From assembly GCA_947475735.1 (NCBI GenBank), contig CANJLQ010000011.1, forward strand, positions 1 through 64,000: a stretch of DNA of 64,000 nt. Direction: 5' to 3'. Position numbers and translations under genes: made by a program. Below the pieces are notes generated by a model. It did not search any database, had not been told where the DNA came from, and was given only the letters and a program-made list of their open reading frames with translations. This document shows positions 9,387 through 18,002 of this stretch, one piece after another. The number at the start of each line of letters is the position of its first letter. Within the stretch, counting starts at the first letter, position 1. Source of the stretch: Caulobacteraceae bacterium (GTDB lineage Bacteria; Pseudomonadota; Alphaproteobacteria; Caulobacterales; Caulobacteraceae).

Positions 9387-9495
9387 CGGACGGGTTCCAT
9401 GCGGTTGACCCCCATGGGGCAAGGGTCTACGCCGCCAACCGACCGGCGGCTAACCCTGTCGTCGGGCGCCGGAACAACCACGTCGAAGGCTGAAG

Positions 9496-10914
9496 TTGGA
9501 TAGGTCGGCTGATGTCGTGGAGCGTTCGCGCCCCACCGAAGAGACGAAGACCGCCTTGGCCGGGGACCGGGTCGTGAGCGAGACGCACGCCCTCCCGTCC
9601 GGAGCGACCGCGACCGGCCCGACCCTGTGCATCGACGGCTACAATATCGCCATGACGCGGGGCACGGGGATCGCCACCTATGGCCGCAACCTGCTGTCGA
9701 CCGTGCGGTCCATGGGGTTCGAGACCCAGGTCCTGTACGGCCCGCCGCGCAAGCGATCCAAACGCCCACTGCTCAACGAGACCGCCCTGGTCGATGCCGA
9801 GCGACCCCGCAAGAACCGACGGATCGCCCGCTACATCCAGACGCTGACCAGCCGCAATGGCGTGCCCGCCTGGCCCGTCACGCCCAGCGGCGAGGTGTTC
9901 TGGCCCACGCGCGCGGGTGGACGTCCCGACGCCTCGTCCTTCTGGGCCGCCCACGACCTGTTCTACCGGGCCAACCGCTCCTTCTCGGCCTATCGCAAGG
10001 AGACGCCGGTCGACTTCGACGCCGGGGCCAGGAAGCCGGATCTGATGCACTGGACGGCGACGGTTCCGCTCCATGCGCGCGGCGTGCCGAACGTCTACAC
10101 CATCCATGACCTGATCCCGCTGCGCCTGCCGCACACCACCCTGGACGACAAGCCGGCCTATTTCGCCCTGTGCCGCGCCCTCGCCCGCCGCGCCGACCAC
10201 ATCGCCGTGGTGTCGGAGACCACGCGCCAGGACGTGATCCGGATTCTTGGCGTGTCCGAGGACCGGGTCACCAACACCTATCAGGCCGTCCACCTGCCGA
10301 CCTCCCTGACCGGCCGGTCCCAGGCCGACGTCACCCGCGAGCTGGAAGGCATCTTCGACCTGGGCTGGAAGGACTATTTCCTGCATTTCGGCGCCATCGA
10401 GCCCAAGAAGAACCTGGGCCGCGTCGTCGAGGCCTATCTGGCGTCGGGTTCACTGACCCCTCTGGTGGTCGTGGGCGGCCGGGCCTGGCTGGACGAGCCC
10501 GAGACGGCCCTGATGAACCAGGTCATCGCCGACAAGGGTCCCAGCGCCGAACGCATTCGCCGCTACGAATATCTGCCCTTCTCGATGCTGATCAGCCTGA
10601 TCCGGGGGGCCAAGGCCACGCTGTTTCCCTCGCTGTACGAGGGGTTCGGCCTTCCCGTGCTGGAATCCATGGCTCTGGGCACGGCGGTCCTGACCTCGAC
10701 CGGCGGGTCCCTGCCCGAGGTCGCCGGCGATGCGGCGATCAGCGTCGATCCCTACGATGTCGGGGCCCTGACGCGCGGCCTTCAGGCCTTGGATGCCGAC
10801 GACGCCCTGCGTGAAGACCTGGAACGGCGCGGCCTCGTCCAGGCGGCCAGGTTCTCGGTGGACGCCTACAAGGGCCGTCTGGCCGAACTCTACGCCCGCG
10901 TCGGGGTCTCGTGA
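9496..10914 (+). CDS. Glycosyltransferase family 4 (GT-B), exopolysaccharide cluster
   Basis: Up to 472 residues, probably cytoplasmic and membrane-associated. The N-terminal half has CIDGYNIAMTRGTGIATYGRNLL and YTIHDLIPLRLPHTT. The C-terminal nucleotide-sugar domain has YFLHFGAIEPKKNLGRVVEAYL, and the GT4 EX7E motif lies in LFPSLYEGFGLPVLESMALGTAVLTS. The start is uncertain: the longest reading begins at TTG 9496, GTG 9517 is also in frame, and the conserved domain begins around residue 45. It overlaps the next glycosyltransferase by 4 bp (GTGA). The transferred sugar is unknown. Confidence 0.87.
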   Translation: MDRSADVVERSRPTEETKTALAGDRVVSETHALPSGATATGPTLCIDGYNIAMTRGTGIATYGRNLLSTVRSMGFETQVLYGPPRKRSKRPLLNETALVDAERPRKNRRIARYIQTLTSRNGVPAWPVTPSGEVFWPTRAGGRPDASSFWAAHDLFYRANRSFSAYRKETPVDFDAGARKPDLMHWTATVPLHARGVPNVYTIHDLIPLRLPHTTLDDKPAYFALCRALARRADHIAVVSETTRQDVIRILGVSEDRVTNTYQAVHLPTSLTGRSQADVTRELEGIFDLGWKDYFLHFGAIEPKKNLGRVVEAYLASGSLTPLVVVGGRAWLDEPETALMNQVIADKGPSAERIRRYEYLPFSMLISLIRGAKATLFPSLYEGFGLPVLESMALGTAVLTSTGGSLPEVAGDAAISVDPYDVGALTRGLQALDADDALREDLERRGLVQAARFSVDAYKGRLAELYARVGVS

Positions 10915-12179
10915 CGCGGTCGGTCCTGTTCGACGCCAGCCGTCTGCTTAGCCGGGCGGAACGCACCGCGCCGACCGGCGTCGACCGGGTCTGCCTGGCC
11001 TATGCCGAGTGGCTTCTGTCCCTGCCCGACGTCTCGGTCACCCCCGTCCGGGGTCGCCAGGATCAGCTGGTCGCCGTCGACGAGCCCTGGTTCCGGCAGT
11101 GCGTGAAGACCCTTCGGTCGCGCTGGACTGGCGACTTCTTCGAGCGGTCCCTGACCGAGGACGAGATGCGGCTGATGACGGCCCTGGCCAGCGGCCACAA
11201 GGCGTCGGAATCGGTCATCGGCGAGCCGCCGGCCGACCCCGGCAAGACCCCCGGGCGCCGCGCGCGGGTCTTCAAACAGCTGTTCCGCTCGCAGTGGATC
11301 CAGAACCTTCCCGACAGCAGCCTTTACTTCAACGTCGGCCACACCGGCCTGACCGATCCCGGCATCCTGCGCGAGCTGGAGGAGCGGGGCATTCAGCGGA
11401 TCGTGCTGCTGCATGACCTGATCCCGATCACCCATCCCGAGTTCTGCCGGCCGGGCGACGACGTCCGTCACCGCGAGCGCGTCCTGACGACCTTGCGCCA
11501 CGCGTCCCGGATTCTGGTCAACTCGCATTATACGGCATCGGAACTGACGGCCTTCGCGGCGCGAGAGGGGATAACGCCTCCGCCCATCGACGCGGTCCAT
11601 CTGGGGCTGGAGCCGACGTTCCTGGCCCCTCCGGCCGCGCCGACGCCGCGTCCCTATTTCGTCCATATCGGCACCATCGAGGCGAGGAAGAATCTCGCCT
11701 TCCTGCTGACCATCTGGCGGCGCCTCCAGGAGAAGATGGGCGACGCCGCGCCCCAGCTCGTCCTGGTCGGCCGCTACGGCTGGGAGAACGAGGCGGTGCT
11801 GGATCACCTGGAGCGCTCTCCGGCATTGCGCGGCCTGGTGCACCAGGCGTCCGATTTGCCGGATTCGGCGCTCGCCACCCTGATGGCCAGCGCCCGGGCC
11901 CTGGTCGCGCCGTCTTCGGTCGAGGGGTTCGACCTGCCGGCGGTGGAGGCGTCCGCGCTCGGCGTGCCTCTGATCGCCTCGGACATTCCGGCGCACCGCG
12001 AACTGGTGCCCAACGCCCGACTGATCGATCCGCTGGATGGTCTGGGTTGGCTCGACGCCCTGGAAAAGGCCACCCGCCACCCGCCCAAGGCCCCGCCCTA
12101 TGTCGCCCCGACGTGGGATCGGCATTTCGCCCGCGTCGCCGAATGCGTCGGCCTGACCCGCGCGGCGCGCGCCGCCTGA
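10911..12179 (+). CDS. Glycosyltransferase family 4 (GT-B), second of a coupled pair
   Basis: 422 residues, GTG start overlapping the upstream glycosyltransferase. The segment RIVLLHDLIPITHPEFCRPGDDVRHRER matches bacterial mannosyltransferase-like GT4 proteins. The donor-binding domain has YFVHIGTIEARKNLAFLLTIWRRL and LVLVGRYGWENEAVLDHLE, then APSSVEGFDLPAVEASALGVPLIASDIPAHREL with the EX7E motif (E of VEGF to E of VEAS). Together with the preceding gene and the downstream Wza-like lipoprotein it looks like part of an exopolysaccharide or capsule assembly operon. Confidence 0.88.
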   Translation: MTRSVLFDASRLLSRAERTAPTGVDRVCLAYAEWLLSLPDVSVTPVRGRQDQLVAVDEPWFRQCVKTLRSRWTGDFFERSLTEDEMRLMTALASGHKASESVIGEPPADPGKTPGRRARVFKQLFRSQWIQNLPDSSLYFNVGHTGLTDPGILRELEERGIQRIVLLHDLIPITHPEFCRPGDDVRHRERVLTTLRHASRILVNSHYTASELTAFAAREGITPPPIDAVHLGLEPTFLAPPAAPTPRPYFVHIGTIEARKNLAFLLTIWRRLQEKMGDAAPQLVLVGRYGWENEAVLDHLERSPALRGLVHQASDLPDSALATLMASARALVAPSSVEGFDLPAVEASALGVPLIASDIPAHRELVPNARLIDPLDGLGWLDALEKATRHPPKAPPYVAPTWDRHFARVAECVGLTRAARAA

Positions 12180-12257
12180 CCGGCGTGCGCCCAACGCGCT
12201 CTAGCGGTCGGACCTAAAGGCCGGTAATCACGACCGGCAAGACAAAGCCTGGACGCC

Positions 12258-13403
12258 ATGACCCGTAAACTGTTCGCTCTCGTGCTCGCGGCTATCCTGT
12301 CGGGATGCTCGACCCTGCCCCGTGACGGGCCTTCGAGCCGGGCGGTGGACCGGGGCGCGGCGGTGGATGCGGACGGCGCCGACTTCGCCATCGTCGAACT
12401 GGACTATGCCGCGGCCGAGCGCATCCGCGCCGTTCCGGGTCGCTACCTCGGGTCCCTGGCCGCCGCCTCCAGCACGCAAAGCGTCGATGTGATCGGCGAG
12501 GGCGATCTGTTGTCGATCTCGATCTTCGAGCCGTCCGGGACGCTGTTCGGGGGAGGCTCGTCGGGCCAGGGCATCCGTTCCGGCACCCAGGCTCTGCCCA
12601 GCGTCGCGGTCGATCGCGGCGGCACCGTCACCGTGCCCTTCGCCGGGGCCGTGCGCGTCGCCGGCATGACCACGACCGAGGCCGGGGCCGCCATTCGCCG
12701 CGCCCTCACCGGCCGGGTCGGCAATCCCCAGGTCTCGGTGACCATCGAGGAGAACGCCTCCAACACCGTCACCGTCCTGGGCGAGGTCAAGACCCCGGGT
12801 CGCGCGCCCCTGTCGGTCAACGCCAACACCATCCTGGACGTCATCGCCGAGGCTGGCGGGGCCGCTCGCCCGATCGAGGACATCCAGGTCCAGATCCGCC
12901 GGGGCGACCAGACCTATTCCGCCCCGATGACGGCCGTCACCACCGACTTCAACGAGAACGTCCGCCTGCAGCGCGGCGACCAGGTCAATCTGGTGTTCCA
13001 GCCGCGACGCTTCCGGACCTTCGGCGCCCTGGGCGCCGTCAGCGAGGCCGACATGCCGGCCGGAGAGCTGACCCTGGCGGGCGCGCTGGGCCGGGCCGGC
13101 GGGCTGAACGACAACTTCGCCAACGCCCGCTCGGTGCTGGTCTTCCGCTTCGAGCGGCCCGAGGTGGCCCAGGCGCTGGGCATCACCCAGCCGCCGACCG
13201 TCCGCGGGGTTCCGGTCGTCTATCGCCTGAACCTGGAAGAGGCGTCCGGCTTCTTCACCGCCGGATTGTTCGTGATTCAGCCGGAGGACACCGTCTACGC
13301 GCCGCGCGCGATGGCGGCCGAGGTGCGCAAATTCTTCGAGTTCGTGCAGCAGATCTCGCGGGTGGTCTACGACATCTCGGTGACCAACACCCTGAACCAA
13401 TAG
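12258..13403 (+). CDS. Wza-like polysaccharide export lipoprotein
   Basis: A 381-residue outer-membrane polysaccharide export protein. It has a lipoprotein signal MTRKLFALVLAAILSGCSTLP with lipobox Cys17. A Poly_export domain follows (VIGEGDLLSISIFEPSG ... GTVTVPFAGAVRVAGMTTTEAGAAIRRAL), then SLBB-type domains (NTVTVLGEVKTPGRAPLSVNANTILDVIAEAGG and MPAGELTLAGALGRAGGLND). By family it forms the octameric outer-membrane channel for exopolysaccharide, capsule or holdfast-like polymer. Length agrees with Wza (~380). The partner Wzc/Wzx/Wzy genes are not in the window. It could be the holdfast HfsD counterpart, but nothing here proves that. Confidence 0.92.
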   Translation: MTRKLFALVLAAILSGCSTLPRDGPSSRAVDRGAAVDADGADFAIVELDYAAAERIRAVPGRYLGSLAAASSTQSVDVIGEGDLLSISIFEPSGTLFGGGSSGQGIRSGTQALPSVAVDRGGTVTVPFAGAVRVAGMTTTEAGAAIRRALTGRVGNPQVSVTIEENASNTVTVLGEVKTPGRAPLSVNANTILDVIAEAGGAARPIEDIQVQIRRGDQTYSAPMTAVTTDFNENVRLQRGDQVNLVFQPRRFRTFGALGAVSEADMPAGELTLAGALGRAGGLNDNFANARSVLVFRFERPEVAQALGITQPPTVRGVPVVYRLNLEEASGFFTAGLFVIQPEDTVYAPRAMAAEVRKFFEFVQQISRVVYDISVTNTLNQ

Positions 13404-13410
13404 GCCGGTC

Positions 13411-14034
13411 GTGAGCTGGCGCGGCCTGCTGACCGGACGGCGCGGCGATGCCGAGGCGCGGACGGCCGTCGCGCGGGCCGCCGACGTCTGGGAAAGGGCC
13501 GGACAGCGCGCCTCCGCCAGCCTGCCCACCATGGCCGAGGTCGAGGCCTCCGCGCTGAAGGTCTATGCCGAACACGGCCTGCCGACCCAGCCCGGCCATT
13601 ATCGCCGTGGTCCCGGCTCGGACGGCTGGGACTATCTGGGGCAGAGCGTCGACATCGAACGCCGCTGGGACATGGTGCTGGAACGCCCGTCGGAGGCCGG
13701 CTGGCGGTTCGCGACGCTGGAGGACATCGGCCGGTTCGACGGGGCACCGGCCGAGCTGCGCGCCGCCGCCGCCCTTCTGGCCGCCTGTCGCCACCTCAAG
13801 GACCGGATGCATGGCCGGGCCGCCGGCGACACCGGCGACGACATCGAGCGCGCCATCCGGCTTGGCGTCGACTGGCAAAGGCTGAAGGACGCCCAGGCGT
13901 GGAAGGAGACTTCGCGCCTGAAGCTGACCCATCCCGGCGACATCCTGCCGGAGCCTCAGGCCAAGCGACCGGCCAAGGCCAAGGCACCCGCCAAGCCCCG
14001 CGCCCCGCGCAAACCCCGCAAAGCCGCCAACTGA
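13411..14034 (+). CDS. Hypothetical protein with basic Lys/Ala/Pro tail
   Basis: 207 residues from a GTG start, 7 bp after the export lipoprotein, so probably in its operon. I do not recognise the family. The body is mainly helical, with SDGWDYLGQSVDIERRWDMVLERPSEAGWRFATLEDIGRF and AAALLAACRHLKDRMHG. The last ~30 residues are a highly basic low-complexity tail (AKRPAKAKAPAKPRAPRKPRK) that could bind nucleic acid or acidic polymer. No signal peptide or membrane span is visible. Codon use matches the neighbours. Confidence 0.7.
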   Translation: MSWRGLLTGRRGDAEARTAVARAADVWERAGQRASASLPTMAEVEASALKVYAEHGLPTQPGHYRRGPGSDGWDYLGQSVDIERRWDMVLERPSEAGWRFATLEDIGRFDGAPAELRAAAALLAACRHLKDRMHGRAAGDTGDDIERAIRLGVDWQRLKDAQAWKETSRLKLTHPGDILPEPQAKRPAKAKAPAKPRAPRKPRKAAN

Positions 14035-14060
14035 CGCGAAAGGGCTGTCGCCACGCGGCC

Positions 14061-14102
14061 CCTCGCTCAATCAGAGAGCGACCGCGTCGCGAGCGGTAGC
14101 CC
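14061..14102 (+). repeat. Dispersed palindromic repeat, copy 2 (diverged)
   Basis: This copy has the CTCGCTCAATCAG lead, a GCGAC-CGC-GTCGC hairpin, and a GAGCGGTAGC tail. The stem differs from the GGGAC/GTCCC version but is fully compensated. It lies in the convergent gap between the Lys/Pro-tailed protein and hisS. Confidence 0.8.
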
Positions 14103-14119
14103 ACCAAGAGAGAGATGCC

Positions 14120-14161
14120 CCTCGCTCAAGCAGAGAGCGACCGCGTCGCGAGCGTTAGCGC
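14120..14161 (+). repeat. Dispersed palindromic repeat, copy 3
   Basis: A second copy 59 bp after the previous one, with the same GCGAC-CGC-GTCGC stem and a GAGCGTTAGCGC tail. The pair is arranged as a direct repeat. Confidence 0.8.
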
Positions 14162-14182
14162 AAACAAGAATGCCGACGTGAA

Positions 14183-14218
14183 AAAGCCCGCTGCGGGGGA
14201 TACATCGCAGCGGGCTTT
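14183..14218 (-). terminator. Strong rho-independent terminator reading leftward
   Basis: A perfect 13-bp stem (AAAGCCCGCTGCG pairing with CGCAGCGGGCTTT) with a 10-nt loop. On the minus strand the stem is followed by a T5 run, so it best terminates leftward transcription, i.e. from hisS or from something between 14219 and 14384. On the plus strand the trailing sequence (TTTCTCG) is weaker. Confidence 0.8.
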
Positions 14219-14384
14219 CTCGCTCTCTGAGGAGCGGACGTTTCCTCCCCGAAACGCCTTCGTCCAGCGGCTGCGCCTTGTCAGCGCCGCGCCGTTCGAG
14301 TGAGACCAGATGACCGCCGGGCGGCTTTCAAGTCAATCAAAGCTCAAGCGAAATCCGACGGTTTCATGACTAAACGTCGATCAG
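14219..14384. other. Unassigned gap between terminator and hisS stop
   Basis: There is no supportable coding frame. On the minus strand it contains a small GAGGA/TCCTC hairpin (14229-14250) shortly before the terminator, giving an sRNA-like or long 3'-UTR layout. I cannot assign an RNA family. Confidence 0.3.
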
Positions 14385-15887
14385 TCAGGCGCCCGCGTCA
14401 CTCATTATCGACGAAGCTTCGATAATCCTGCGCACCGTCGGAACCAGGGCGTTTCGGGCCACCGTCTGCTGGCCCGGCCGGGCGGCTTTCCAGGCCTCGT
14501 TGTCCGCCACGCCCGCCGCCAGAGCCCGCCCCGCGTCGAGGTCCTTGATCGTCACCTGACCGGCCGCGATCTCGTCGCCGCCCAGCATGACCGCCGCCGG
14601 GGCCCCGCGCCGATCGGCGTATTTCATCTGGGCCTTCATGCCCGCCCGCCCCAGATACAGCTCCGCCGCGATCCCGGCGCGGCGCAGCTCGGCGACGGCG
14701 TCCAGATAGTGCTGCATGTCCGCATCGGCGAAGACGATGACCACCACGGGCCCCCGCGTCGTCGCCTCGTTCCGCCCCGCCGCCCGCAGCGCCGACGCCA
14801 GGCGAGAGACCCCGAACGAGAACCCCGTCGCCGGCGTCGCTTCGCCGGTGAAGCGCGCGACGAGGTCGTCATAGCGCCCGCCGCCACCGATCGAGCCGAA
14901 CCGGACCGCCCGTCCCTTCTCGTCGGTGGTGTCGAGCAACAGTTCGGCCTCGAACACCGCGCCGGTGTAGTATTCCAGTCCCCGCACGATGGTCGGGTCG
15001 AACCGCACGGTCGCCTCATCCACCCCCATCGACGCCAGGGCCTTGTCGATGCCCGCCAGCTCGGTCAGGGCCGCCTCGCCCGCCGCGCCGAGGCCGCCGA
15101 CGCGGCTGATGGCGTCCAGCGTCTGGCCCCGGCTGCCCTCTCTCGCCGAGCCGAGGAAAGCCTGGATGGTGGATGCGACCGACAAGGGCAGACGCGCGCC
15201 CTTCGTATAGTCGCCGCTCTCATCCAGTCGCCCCTCGCCCAGCAGGGCGGCGACACCGTCCCAGCCCAGCCGGTCGAACTTGTCGATGGCGCGCAGGGCC
15301 GTCAGCCGCTGGACCGGGTCGATCACGCCGCCCGCGTCGAACAGACCGTCGAACAGCTTGCGGTTCGAGACGCGGACCACCGCCTGCCCCTCCGACAGGC
15401 CGGCGGCCTTCAGCCCCTCGCAGGCCATGGCGATGATCTCGGCGTCGGCCTCGGGGCGATCCGAGCCCACGGTGTCGGCGTCGCACTGGACGAACTCGCG
15501 GAAGCGCCCGGGCCCCGGCTTCTCGTTGCGCCACACCGGCCCGAAGGCATAGCGGCGATAGGGCTTGGGCAGGGTCTCCCAGGTCTGGGCCGCGAAACGG
15601 GCCAGCGGCGCGGTCAGGTCGTAACGCAGCGCCATCCACTGATCGTCGTCGTCCTGAAGCGCGAACACACCCTCGTTCGGGCGATCGGCGTCGGGCAGGA
15701 ACTTGCCCAGCGCATCGGCGTATTCGAAGGCCCCCGTCTCCAGCGGCTCGAACCCCCAGCGCTCATAGACCTCCGACACCCGCGCCACGATGCGGCGCTC
15801 GGCGGCGACGTCGGGGCCCCTGCGGTCGGCGAAGCCCCGGGGGCTGCGGGCTTCAGGGCGGGCGGGCGGCGGCGCGGCGTCGGTCAT
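14385..15887 (-). CDS. hisS: Histidyl-tRNA synthetase
   Basis: A 500-residue class II aminoacyl-tRNA synthetase. Motif 2 is seen in RYAFGPVWRNEKPGPGRFREFVQCDADTVGS, the His-specific motif in GLEYYTGAVFEAELL, motif 3 in ATGFSFGVSRLASAL, and an anticodon-binding-type C-terminal domain with VVIVFADADMQHYLDAVAELRRAGI and MKAQMKYADRRGAPAAVMLGG. It is longer than the ~425 residues of E. coli HisS, as is common in alphaproteobacteria. An inverted heptanucleotide repeat element occupies most of the 115 bp upstream, between the DUF418 stop and this start. Confidence 0.96.
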   Translation of the reverse strand: MTDAAPPPARPEARSPRGFADRRGPDVAAERRIVARVSEVYERWGFEPLETGAFEYADALGKFLPDADRPNEGVFALQDDDDQWMALRYDLTAPLARFAAQTWETLPKPYRRYAFGPVWRNEKPGPGRFREFVQCDADTVGSDRPEADAEIIAMACEGLKAAGLSEGQAVVRVSNRKLFDGLFDAGGVIDPVQRLTALRAIDKFDRLGWDGVAALLGEGRLDESGDYTKGARLPLSVASTIQAFLGSAREGSRGQTLDAISRVGGLGAAGEAALTELAGIDKALASMGVDEATVRFDPTIVRGLEYYTGAVFEAELLLDTTDEKGRAVRFGSIGGGGRYDDLVARFTGEATPATGFSFGVSRLASALRAAGRNEATTRGPVVVIVFADADMQHYLDAVAELRRAGIAAELYLGRAGMKAQMKYADRRGAPAAVMLGGDEIAAGQVTIKDLDAGRALAAGVADNEAWKAARPGQQTVARNALVPTVRRIIEASSIMSDAGA

Positions 15888-15907
15888 GGCGCGCTATCTA
15901 GAGGCAG

Positions 15908-16005
15908 TAGGGCTTGGTGAGTAGGGCTTAGTGAGCCGGGGTTGCCGACCCTGACCGAACTGCGACCCTAAGCCCTAAGCCCTAAGCCCCAAGCCCTGAG
16001 CCCTA
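15908..16005. repeat. Inverted heptanucleotide array, TAGGGCT type
   Basis: The left arm (15908-15935) is two copies of a 14-mer, TAGGGCT plus TGGTGAG or TAGTGAG. The right arm (15966-16005) is CCCTAAG three times, then CCCCAAG, CCCTGAG and CCCTA. The arms are in inverse orientation about 30 bp apart, so the RNA could form a long hairpin. The last unit contains the stop codon of the DUF418 gene (16003-16005), and the array lies within the upstream region of hisS. Confidence 0.85.
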
Positions 16006-17238
16006 CTTCCGGATCGGCACCAGCCGCCCATAGGTCAGCGAGCGCCAGACCCATTCCAGCGGACCGTTGGAAAACACCGACAGCCACAGCGGCGACCAGA
16101 TCAGCTGCGCGACCCAGACCCCGACCACGACGGTCCACAGCGCGGCCGGATCGTAGCTGCCCATCCACTGGGGGCCCCACGGCAGGTAGAACAGGCTGGC
16201 CATGATCAGGGTCTGGGTCAGGTAGTTGGTGAAGGCCATGCGGCCCACCGGGACCAGCACCCCGGTCACGACCCGAAGACCGAACCGCGTCAGCAGGATC
16301 AACGCCGAGACGTAGCCGAGGGTGATCAGCGGCGCCATGCCGCCCGCCGCGTCGTCCAGCCCCGCGATGGGCAGGGCGGCGGCGTCCTGACCCGGCAGGC
16401 TGGCCCAGGCGTCGACGGCCAGCACGGCCCCGGCGAGGACCACGACCACCAGATACAGGACGGTCGGCGAGCGACCGATGAAGAAGCCCGACTTGTACAG
16501 CCCGAGCCCCAGCAACATCAGGGGAACGGTCACCGGGATCAGGAACAGCGACAGCGACGCCAGCATCAGCCAGGCCTTGAGGTTCTCGATCCAGGGCGCG
16601 GCGAAACTGGCCTTGTAGGCGGCGACGGCGGCGCCGAGGGTCTCCATCGTCACCTGGGGCGAGCTGGCGGCCATCTGTTCCTGGAACTCGGGTCCGAGGG
16701 CTCCGAGCGCGAGCGGCGCCAGCACGGCGATCACCATCCACAGGAGCGAGATCAGTCCGCCGGTCCACAGCAGCCGCTTGGCGCTCCAGGAGCGCATCAG
16801 CATCACGATGAAGCCGCAATAGGCATAGTGCAGCAGGATGTCGCCGTACCAGAAGGCCGCCCCGTGGATCAGGCCGAACACGCCCAGCCACATCAGGCGC
16901 GTCCGCAACAGCTTGCCGCGCGCCTCGTCGGATCGTTCACCGCCGACCAGGAAGATCGAGACGCCGAACAGCAGGGTGAACAGGGTGCGGAACTTGTCGG
17001 TGAAGAAGACCTCGGTGACCCAGGCCCCCCAGGCGTCCGCGCCCGTATGGCCGAAGACATCGCCGGTGGCCGTCTCGGCCGCGATCGGCCAGGCGAAGGC
17101 CATGGCGTTGACCGCCAGGATCCCGAGGATCGCCCAGCCCCTCAGCATGTCGAGCTGGAAGATGCGGTCCTTGGGCGCGACGGGCGCGAAGCCCCCGGTG
17201 GCGGGCAGAGGCGAGGCCTCGGCGGCGGGCATGGTCAC
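16003..17238 (-). CDS. DUF418-family membrane protein
   Basis: 411 residues with about 9-10 hydrophobic segments. The N-terminal signature RIFQLDMLRGWAILGILAVNAMAF and TLFTLLFGVSIFLVGGE are characteristic of the DUF418/YeiB family. The C-terminal half has GRMAFTNYLTQTLIMASLFY and ends in ...WVWRSLTYGRLVPIRK, the typical DUF418 terminus. The function of the family is unknown; a transport or acyl-transfer role is often suggested because of similarity to acyltransferase-3 membrane proteins. The stop codon lies inside the heptanucleotide array. Confidence 0.88.
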   Translation of the reverse strand: MTMPAAEASPLPATGGFAPVAPKDRIFQLDMLRGWAILGILAVNAMAFAWPIAAETATGDVFGHTGADAWGAWVTEVFFTDKFRTLFTLLFGVSIFLVGGERSDEARGKLLRTRLMWLGVFGLIHGAAFWYGDILLHYAYCGFIVMLMRSWSAKRLLWTGGLISLLWMVIAVLAPLALGALGPEFQEQMAASSPQVTMETLGAAVAAYKASFAAPWIENLKAWLMLASLSLFLIPVTVPLMLLGLGLYKSGFFIGRSPTVLYLVVVVLAGAVLAVDAWASLPGQDAAALPIAGLDDAAGGMAPLITLGYVSALILLTRFGLRVVTGVLVPVGRMAFTNYLTQTLIMASLFYLPWGPQWMGSYDPAALWTVVVGVWVAQLIWSPLWLSVFSNGPLEWVWRSLTYGRLVPIRK

Positions 17239-17325
17239 GGGCTTTCCCCCAAAAGCGTGAAGACAAGCGACCTTTACTCGACCCGGCGGCGGCGTAAACT
17301 GAATTCGACTTAATGCAGGTGTGGT

Positions 17326-17365
17326 GCGCTATCGCTCGCGACGCGGTCCCTCGCTGCTTGAGCGC
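17326..17365 (-). repeat. Dispersed palindromic repeat, copy 4
   Basis: Minus orientation. The stem reads GGGAC-CGC-GTCGC, so one pair is not compensated; this is the only copy with such a mismatch. The outer GCGCT/AGCGC arms are intact. Confidence 0.8.
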
Positions 17366-17375
17366 AGAACGGGCG

Positions 17376-17415
17376 GCGCTATCGCTCGCGACGCGGTCGC
17401 TCGCTGCTTGAGCGC
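17376..17415 (-). repeat. Dispersed palindromic repeat, copy 5
   Basis: Minus orientation, 10 bp from copy 4, with a perfectly paired GCGAC-CGC-GTCGC stem. The pair sits between the DUF418 gene and the upstream membrane-protein gene, both transcribed leftward. Confidence 0.8.
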
Positions 17416-17426
17416 CCGGACTGGCC

Positions 17427-18002
17427 TCAGGCGTTGCCGCCCATGACCCCCAACCGGTCCCGCACGCGGTCCGGCGCGGGCACGAAGGCGATATAGGCGG
17501 CGCACAGCCCCACCCACAGCGCATAGGACACACCGACCAGGATCGCGACCGGCAGGCCGGCGACCCCATAGATCAGCAGCGTGGTCTCGGTCGATCCCAG
17601 CCCCTGAACCACGTCTCCCGACGCGACCAGTCCGATGATGACCATCAACAGAGCTACCAGCGTCTGCAGGCCTGCCGCCAGCAGGCCGCCGTACAGCATG
17701 AACCTCCAGACGATGCCCAGCCGGGTCCCGGGTCGGCCTCGGCGATCCCGCTCGCGCCGGATGACCGTCAGCCCGACCGGCACGGCGATCGCGCCCAGCG
17801 CGAGGACCAACAGACGCCAGTCGATCTCCCGGCCCGGAACCCAGTTCTGCGGCGGCCAGATCAACAGGGTCAGGATCAGCGGCGGCCACGCGATGCCGGC
17901 CACCGCCGCCAGGGGTATGGCCGCGCGCGTCTGGCGCCACGTCACCCGCGTCTGACCCGGCAGGTCCTCGATGCGGTCGAAGCGAGGCATCCGGCCGGCC
18001 AT
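17427..18002 (-). CDS. Hypothetical integral membrane protein
   Basis: 191 residues with four to five predicted membrane spans: around residues 28-48 (AAIPLAAVAGIAWPPLILTL), 63-80, 100-128 and 140-175. I do not recognise a named family. A soluble N-terminus (MAGRMPRFDRIEDLPGQTRVTW) and an arginine-rich cytoplasmic loop (VIRRERDRRGRPGTR) are visible. Its start overlaps the stop of the 3-hydroxybutyryl-CoA dehydrogenase by one base, so it is likely co-translated with it, though no functional link is evident. Confidence 0.75.
   Translation of the reverse strand: MAGRMPRFDRIEDLPGQTRVTWRQTRAAIPLAAVAGIAWPPLILTLLIWPPQNWVPGREIDWRLLVLALGAIAVPVGLTVIRRERDRRGRPGTRLGIVWRFMLYGGLLAAGLQTLVALLMVIIGLVASGDVVQGLGSTETTLLIYGVAGLPVAILVGVSYALWVGLCAAYIAFVPAPDRVRDRLGVMGGNA

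Noticed and set aside
14229-14250. A GAGGAAACGTCCGCTCC stretch resembling the RNase P RNA GAGGAAAGTCC signature.
   Set aside because: The flanking sequence is far too short and lacks the other conserved RNase P helices; it only forms a small hairpin.
15966-16005. CCCTAAG repeats looking like a telomere.
   Set aside because: The array is internal, short, inverted against a second arm and sits between two ordinary genes; it is a bacterial heptamer microsatellite.
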